Shown: positions 6,771-9,509 of the stretch, piece after piece
Position numbering within the stretch: the first letter of the stretch is position 1
Layout: every line of letters begins with the position of its first letter
NCBI GenBank assembly: GCA_002398515.1
Contig: DGZL01000097.1
Location: forward strand, 7,153 to 16,661
DNA: 9,509 nucleotides
Reading direction: 5' to 3'
Source of the DNA: Firmicutes bacterium UBA4981
Lineage (GTDB): Bacteria > Bacillota > SHA-98 > UBA4971
Made by a program: the position numbers and the translations under genes
The notes under the pieces: generated by a model
Database searches by the model: none
Seen by the model: only the letters and a program-made list of their open reading frames with translations
What the model was told of the DNA's origin: nothing

Positions 6771-8291
6771 ATGAGTCTGTTTTCCGTAGAGCGTGGACCT
6801 GTACCTATCTATCTACAAGTGAAAAACGGTCTCGAGGAGCTTATCCGTAGCGGAGCATTGCCGCCGGGGACTAAGCTGCCTTCATCCAGGACCCTTGCAA
6901 GAATCCTGGGGATCAGTAGAAATTCCGTGCTTGAAGCATACGAGCTGCTGACTACAGAGGGAATTGTTGAGGCATACGGCACGGCAGGGACATACGTGAG
7001 TGAATCGTGTTGCCCGAGGCTTGACGCGAATTCGGCTGAAACCTCACCTTTGCCTTTGGCAGGTGAGGGCCTTCACTCGCTCAAGAGAAGCCAAGATGTA
7101 GGTCTTGAAGAGGACTTGTCGGATTGGCTGTCCATGCTCCCTGACATAGCCGGAGGATTGGAACTCTGTGCACACGATCAGGATACCATGGTTTTGTCCG
7201 GTGCTACACTGGCATTTGATCGCCTGTCGGCAGAAAGGCTTCGCTCTTGCTTGAACTATGTTCTGACAAACTACCCGCACAAGCTCTTGGCTTACGGCGA
7301 TACAGAGGGTTATAGGCCTCTCCGGCAATGGCTGGCTGCGTACATGACTGATAGGGGAGTGGTCACCTCCGCTGATGAAGTGCTGCTAACCGGGGGATTC
7401 CAACAAGGACTGACACTTCTCGGTTCAACATTCCTTAACCCCGGGGATGTAGTCCTTACCGAGAATCCGGGTTACCCAGGTGTCCTTATGTGTTTACTGC
7501 ATGGAGGAGCTAAGGTAAAAGGGATAGACATGACTCCTTATGGAGTAAATGCAAGCCAAGTGGAAGACACGATTTCCAGGCTTCATCCTAGATTCTTGTG
7601 TGTTATGCCTTTTTGCCAAAATCCTACCGGCGTCACTATGGATACGCAAACAAGAAAGTGTCTTCTCAAGTTAGCCAAGGATGAAGAGGTTATGATTATC
7701 GAGAATGGATTCACTGATGAACTGAGTTACTCAGGTCGACTTGTTCCGCCCCTGAAGGCTGAGGATCGCAAAGGGTGTGTTGTCTATATGGGAAGTCTCA
7801 GCGATATTCTCTTCCCAGGCCTCCGAATTGGATGGATAACAGCGTCAAGGTCGATCATCCAGGCGCTTGCACTGTCAAAGCGCGCCATTGACCCATTTTC
7901 CAGCCCGGTGCTTCAAGCTGCGTGCTACGAGTTCTGCAGGCAAGGTTATTTCGCGACTCATCTTGCGCGAATACGGAAAGTATACAGCAGAAAAAGAGAA
8001 CTTGTGAGTCAGGCCTTGCAAAAGCACTTGCCTTCAGGAACCGGATTTCGAGTCAGCGAAGGAAGGATGTCGGTTTGGGTGATTCTTCCTGAAGGTATGA
8101 ATTCCACGGAGCTTTATAGAGAGGGGCAAGCCTTGGGGGCATCGTTTGTCCCAGGCGCCGCTTTTTTCGTAAACGGGGGAGGCGAGAGAAATCTGCTCAT
8201 TTCATATGCCGGCTCTTCAGAACAAGGGATTATGCAAGAAATTAAGACCCTCGGCGATCTAGTCAGCAGGAGAATTTCCAGCCGCGCGTGA
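6771..8291 (+). CDS. MocR-family transcriptional regulator (GntR wHTH + aminotransferase-like domain) with a degenerate PLP site
   Basis: This 506-residue fusion has the MocR architecture. The GntR winged helix (about 12-77) has the standard recognition region KLPSSRTLARILGISRNSVL at 35-54. A linker (about 78-135) contains Cys80-Cys81. A fold-type-I aminotransferase-like domain follows (about 140-500), with LAYGDTEGYRPLRQWLA, TGGFQQG (207-213), ENPGYPG (231-237), QNPTGVTM (283-290) and LFPGLRIGW (347-355). Functional MocR proteins bind PLP through a lysine in a G-x-x-S-K-x-L-x-P-G-L-R motif; here the lysine is Asp345 (GAT at 7803-7805). The E-D-D-Y motif is E-N-G-F (311-314), so the aspartate that contacts the PLP ring nitrogen is Asn312 and the tyrosine is Phe314. 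The carboxylate-binding arginine of the L-R-L-x-F-A segment is Leu476. Arg352 is kept. Normal PLP use is therefore unlikely. AGGTGGT lies 8-9 nt before the start. It is divergent from oppD, which makes that operon its probable target. Confidence 0.93.
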   Translation: MSLFSVERGPVPIYLQVKNGLEELIRSGALPPGTKLPSSRTLARILGISRNSVLEAYELLTTEGIVEAYGTAGTYVSESCCPRLDANSAETSPLPLAGEGLHSLKRSQDVGLEEDLSDWLSMLPDIAGGLELCAHDQDTMVLSGATLAFDRLSAERLRSCLNYVLTNYPHKLLAYGDTEGYRPLRQWLAAYMTDRGVVTSADEVLLTGGFQQGLTLLGSTFLNPGDVVLTENPGYPGVLMCLLHGGAKVKGIDMTPYGVNASQVEDTISRLHPRFLCVMPFCQNPTGVTMDTQTRKCLLKLAKDEEVMIIENGFTDELSYSGRLVPPLKAEDRKGCVVYMGSLSDILFPGLRIGWITASRSIIQALALSKRAIDPFSSPVLQAACYEFCRQGYFATHLARIRKVYSRKRELVSQALQKHLPSGTGFRVSEGRMSVWVILPEGMNSTELYREGQALGASFVPGAAFFVNGGGERNLLISYAGSSEQGIMQEIKTLGDLVSRRISSRA

Positions 8292-8345
8292 TCCGCTGAT
8301 TGTTAAGCTTCGAGGAATCAACCGATGTCCTCACCGATATTGCGC

Positions 8346-8374
8346 TTGACAGCAAGCCACATTTTGCATAGAAT
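8346..8374 (+). promoter_or_regulatory. Strong sigma-70-type promoter for tRNA-Cys
   Basis: A perfect TTGACA (8346-8351), a 17-bp spacer and TAGAAT (8369-8374) form the best promoter in the window. Initiation near 8381 would give a leader of about 58 nt before the tRNA. It starts 54 bp after the regulator stop, so the tRNA has its own promoter. Confidence 0.8.
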
Positions 8375-8391
8375 ATAGACACAAGAAAGAT

Positions 8392-8408
8392 AGCAGGGCT
8401 TTCCTGCT
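8392..8408 (+). promoter_or_regulatory. Leader hairpin upstream of tRNA-Cys
   Basis: AGCAGG (8392-8397) pairs with CCTGCT (8403-8408) around a 5-base loop. After it come GCAGGG and four T residues (8415-8418). It may end regulator transcripts weakly or be a processing/leader element of the tRNA precursor. The U tract is short and displaced, so a terminator call is not secure. Confidence 0.35.
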
Positions 8409-8438
8409 GCAGGGTTTTCCAACAATTGAAATGTTTGG

Positions 8439-8513
8439 GGCGACATAGCCAAGTGGTAAGGCGGCGGTCTGCAAAACCGCTATTCCCCGGTTCAAATCCG
8501 GGTGTCGCCTCCA
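8439..8513 (+). tRNA. tRNA-Cys (GCA anticodon)
   Basis: This is a complete 75-base gene with encoded CCA. The acceptor GGCGACA (8439-8445) pairs with TGTCGCC (8503-8509), followed by discriminator T8510 and CCA at 8511-8513. The anticodon stem GCGGT/ACCGC encloses the loop CTGCAAA, with anticodon GCA at 8471-8473. The T-arm is CCCGG-TTCAAAT-CCGGG. It has a strong promoter about 65-90 bp upstream and a T7 tract directly after CCA. Confidence 0.97.
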
Positions 8514-8520
8514 TTTTTTT
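8514..8520 (+). terminator. T7 tract abutting tRNA-Cys, possible tRNA-coupled terminator
   Basis: Seven T residues follow the encoded CCA directly, as after tRNA-Gly; the 13-base string CTCCATTTTTTTG is identical at both loci. The stable T-arm/acceptor helix could serve as the terminator stem. The following stretch, 8521-8700, holds no gene I can support. Confidence 0.35.
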
Positions 8521-8700
8521 GTACTTGCCGGAGCAGTTCTTTATTGACAGCGTATATCTGTGTCATCCCGCCTTTATTCTTCGTCTCATGGATGTCATGG
8601 TCACATGAATACTGGAATATGGGGATTATCACATCTCGATCGGCGTGGTCCTAGGTAGGGCTATTTGACGCTTACCTTGTGCGAGACAATGAGTAAGTCA

Positions 8701-8742
8701 AAGGGCACCACATGCACTTCATGCGGTGCCCTTCTAGTTTTT
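8701..8742. terminator. Nested hairpin with T5, probable bidirectional intrinsic terminator
   Basis: AAGGGCACC (8701-8709) pairs perfectly with GGTGCCCTT (8725-8733). Inside it CATG (8711-8714) pairs with CATG (8720-8723) around a 5-base loop, with one A/C mismatch between the stems. On the + strand CTAG and five T residues (8738-8742) follow. On the minus strand the tail is TTTGACTT, which is weaker. It lies about 75-115 nt past the stop of the minus-strand ATPase and about 190 nt past tRNA-Cys, so it could end transcripts from both sides. Confidence 0.75.
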
Positions 8743-8776
8743 CGGAGACTTAACGGTTTTATCAAAGATCAGTCTG

Positions 8777-8846
8777 CTCAACCTAAAACAAGTAGCATGC
8801 GACTGAATGGCCTCAACCTAGAGCAAGTGGCACGCGACCAAATGGC
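8777..8846 (-). repeat. 35-bp tandem duplication of the ATPase gene end, including its stop codon
   Basis: The units at 8777-8811 and 8812-8846 match at 29 of 35 bases with no gap, and all six differences are transitions. The right unit codes for the true C-terminus GHLVACHLL-stop. The left unit, read on the same strand but in another frame after the stop, would read GHSVACYLF-stop. That also looks like a family C-terminus. Six bases past the stop (GTTGAG) are shared as well. Confidence 0.85.
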
Positions 8847-9509
8847 CGCCGCCTATGTCTCTTAGCTCAGGGGTTTTAGCTTCAGCGCACGAGTTTGCGC
8901 TCTCAGGGCATCTGTCATAGAAGCGACATCGGGGCTTAGGGTCTATCGGCTTGCTCACACCGCCTTTGATGTTGGGGATTGGGCGGTCTATAGCCGGGTC
9001 CGGAACTGGAACAGCCGATATCAGCGCTTTAGTATAGGGGTGTAGAGGCCTTTTGACAATGTCTTCGGAATCCCCTAGTTCGACTATTTTCCCCAGATAC
9101 ATAACAGCGATCCTGTCGCATAGATACCTTGCCACGGCTAAGTCGTGGGTGATGTAAAGATAGCTGATGCCAAGATCCTCACGGAGCTGGGCCATAAGCT
9201 TCATGATGCCGGTGCGAATAGAGACATCCAACATTGAAGTAGGCTCATCTGCTACGACAAAACTCGGCCTGACTACCAACGCCCTGGCAATAGCTACTCT
9301 TTGTCTTTGCCCTCCTGAGAGCTCATGCGGAAATCGGAACAAGAAGGCTGAAGGAGGCGCAAGGCCTACGAGGCTCAGCATTTCTTCCACTTGAGCTTCA
9401 CGTTCCTCAAATGTCCCGATACCGCTTACATTAAGTGGCTCAGCGACTATGTCAAAAATCGTCATTCTCGGGTCAAGGGATTCATAAGGATCCTGAAAAA
9501 TCATCTGTA
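8818..9509 (-). CDS. Second peptide ABC importer ATPase (OppF/DppF-type), N-terminal part outside the window
   Basis: This is the 3' portion of an oppF-type gene that continues past the right edge. The ATG at 9504 is an internal methionine in the Q-loop region (Q-M-I-F-Q-D-P-Y), so Walker A and the true start are missing. About 229 residues are visible. Counting from that methionine, the signature is LSGGQ (63-67), Walker B is FVVADE (82-87), the switch histidine is His120, and the oligo_HPY region starts at HPYTKALISAVPVPDP (155-170). Cys193, Cys199, Cys206 and Cys225 repeat the cysteine spacing of the other ATPases. It ends GHLVACHLL without the extra tail of the first OppF. As the gene cut by the edge, it probably closes a second importer operon or an operon with this gene order. 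A terminator-like hairpin lies downstream. Confidence 0.93.
   Translation of the reverse strand, partial: QMIFQDPYESLDPRMTIFDIVAEPLNVSGIGTFEEREAQVEEMLSLVGLAPPSAFLFRFPHELSGGQRQRVAIARALVVRPSFVVADEPTSMLDVSIRTGIMKLMAQLREDLGISYLYITHDLAVARYLCDRIAVMYLGKIVELGDSEDIVKRPLHPYTKALISAVPVPDPAIDRPIPNIKGGVSKPIDPKPRCRFYDRCPESANSCAEAKTPELRDIGGGHLVACHLL

Noticed and set aside
8292..8320. TGATT/AATCA inverted repeat just after the regulator stop as its terminator
   Set aside because: Only 5 bp, AT-rich and with no following T tract.
8426..8608. Plus-strand open frame across tRNA-Cys
   Set aside because: Its N-terminal half is the tRNA read as protein (a well-known artefact) and the rest is spacer.
9502..9504. 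ATG at 9504 as the start of the second OppF
   Set aside because: It lies in the conserved Q-loop and the frame stays open to the window edge, so the gene is truncated by the window, not by nature.

Overview
The window looks like a bacterial chromosome segment of moderate GC, probably from an anaerobe of the Bacillota or a neighbouring phylum. This is an inference from gene style and Shine-Dalgarno sequences; no marker gene fixes the taxon. The complete solute-binding protein has a plain Sec signal peptide and no lipobox cysteine, which fits a cell with a periplasm (diderm) better than a classical Gram-positive.

Layout. A 5'-truncated tRNA-Gly(GCC) opens the window on the + strand. It faces a five-gene minus-strand operon for a family-5 dipeptide/oligopeptide (or nickel-type) ABC importer. 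In transcription order this is ATPase OppD (6308-5145), ATPase OppF (5152-4109), secreted binding protein OppA (4039-2207), permease OppB (2121-1090) and permease OppC (1068-199). A 462-bp divergent spacer rich in short repeats and quasi-palindromes separates oppD from a + strand MocR-type regulator (GntR winged helix fused to an aminotransferase-like domain, 6771-8291). Next come a tRNA-Cys(GCA) with a strong promoter, a nested terminator-like hairpin, and on the minus strand the 3' part of a second OppF-type ATPase that runs off the right edge. A second peptide-importer operon therefore probably begins outside the window.

How the parts may work together. OppA would capture a peptide-like solute outside the inner membrane, OppB/OppC form the pore, and OppD/OppF power import. 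The divergent regulator is the obvious candidate to control the operon and itself. A 10-bp hairpin between oppA and oppB probably adjusts the ratio of binding protein to permease.

The two most unusual points are these. (1) The MocR aminotransferase-like domain has lost the residues that hold PLP: the Schiff-base lysine is Asp345, the ring-nitrogen aspartate is Asn312, and the C-terminal carboxylate-binding arginine is Leu476. It probably senses something without PLP chemistry. (2) OppD starts with a roughly 58-residue extension made of seven in-register heptapeptide repeats encoded by a 21-bp tandem repeat. A smaller oddity is a 35-bp tandem duplication of the end of the right-hand ATPase gene, including its stop codon.
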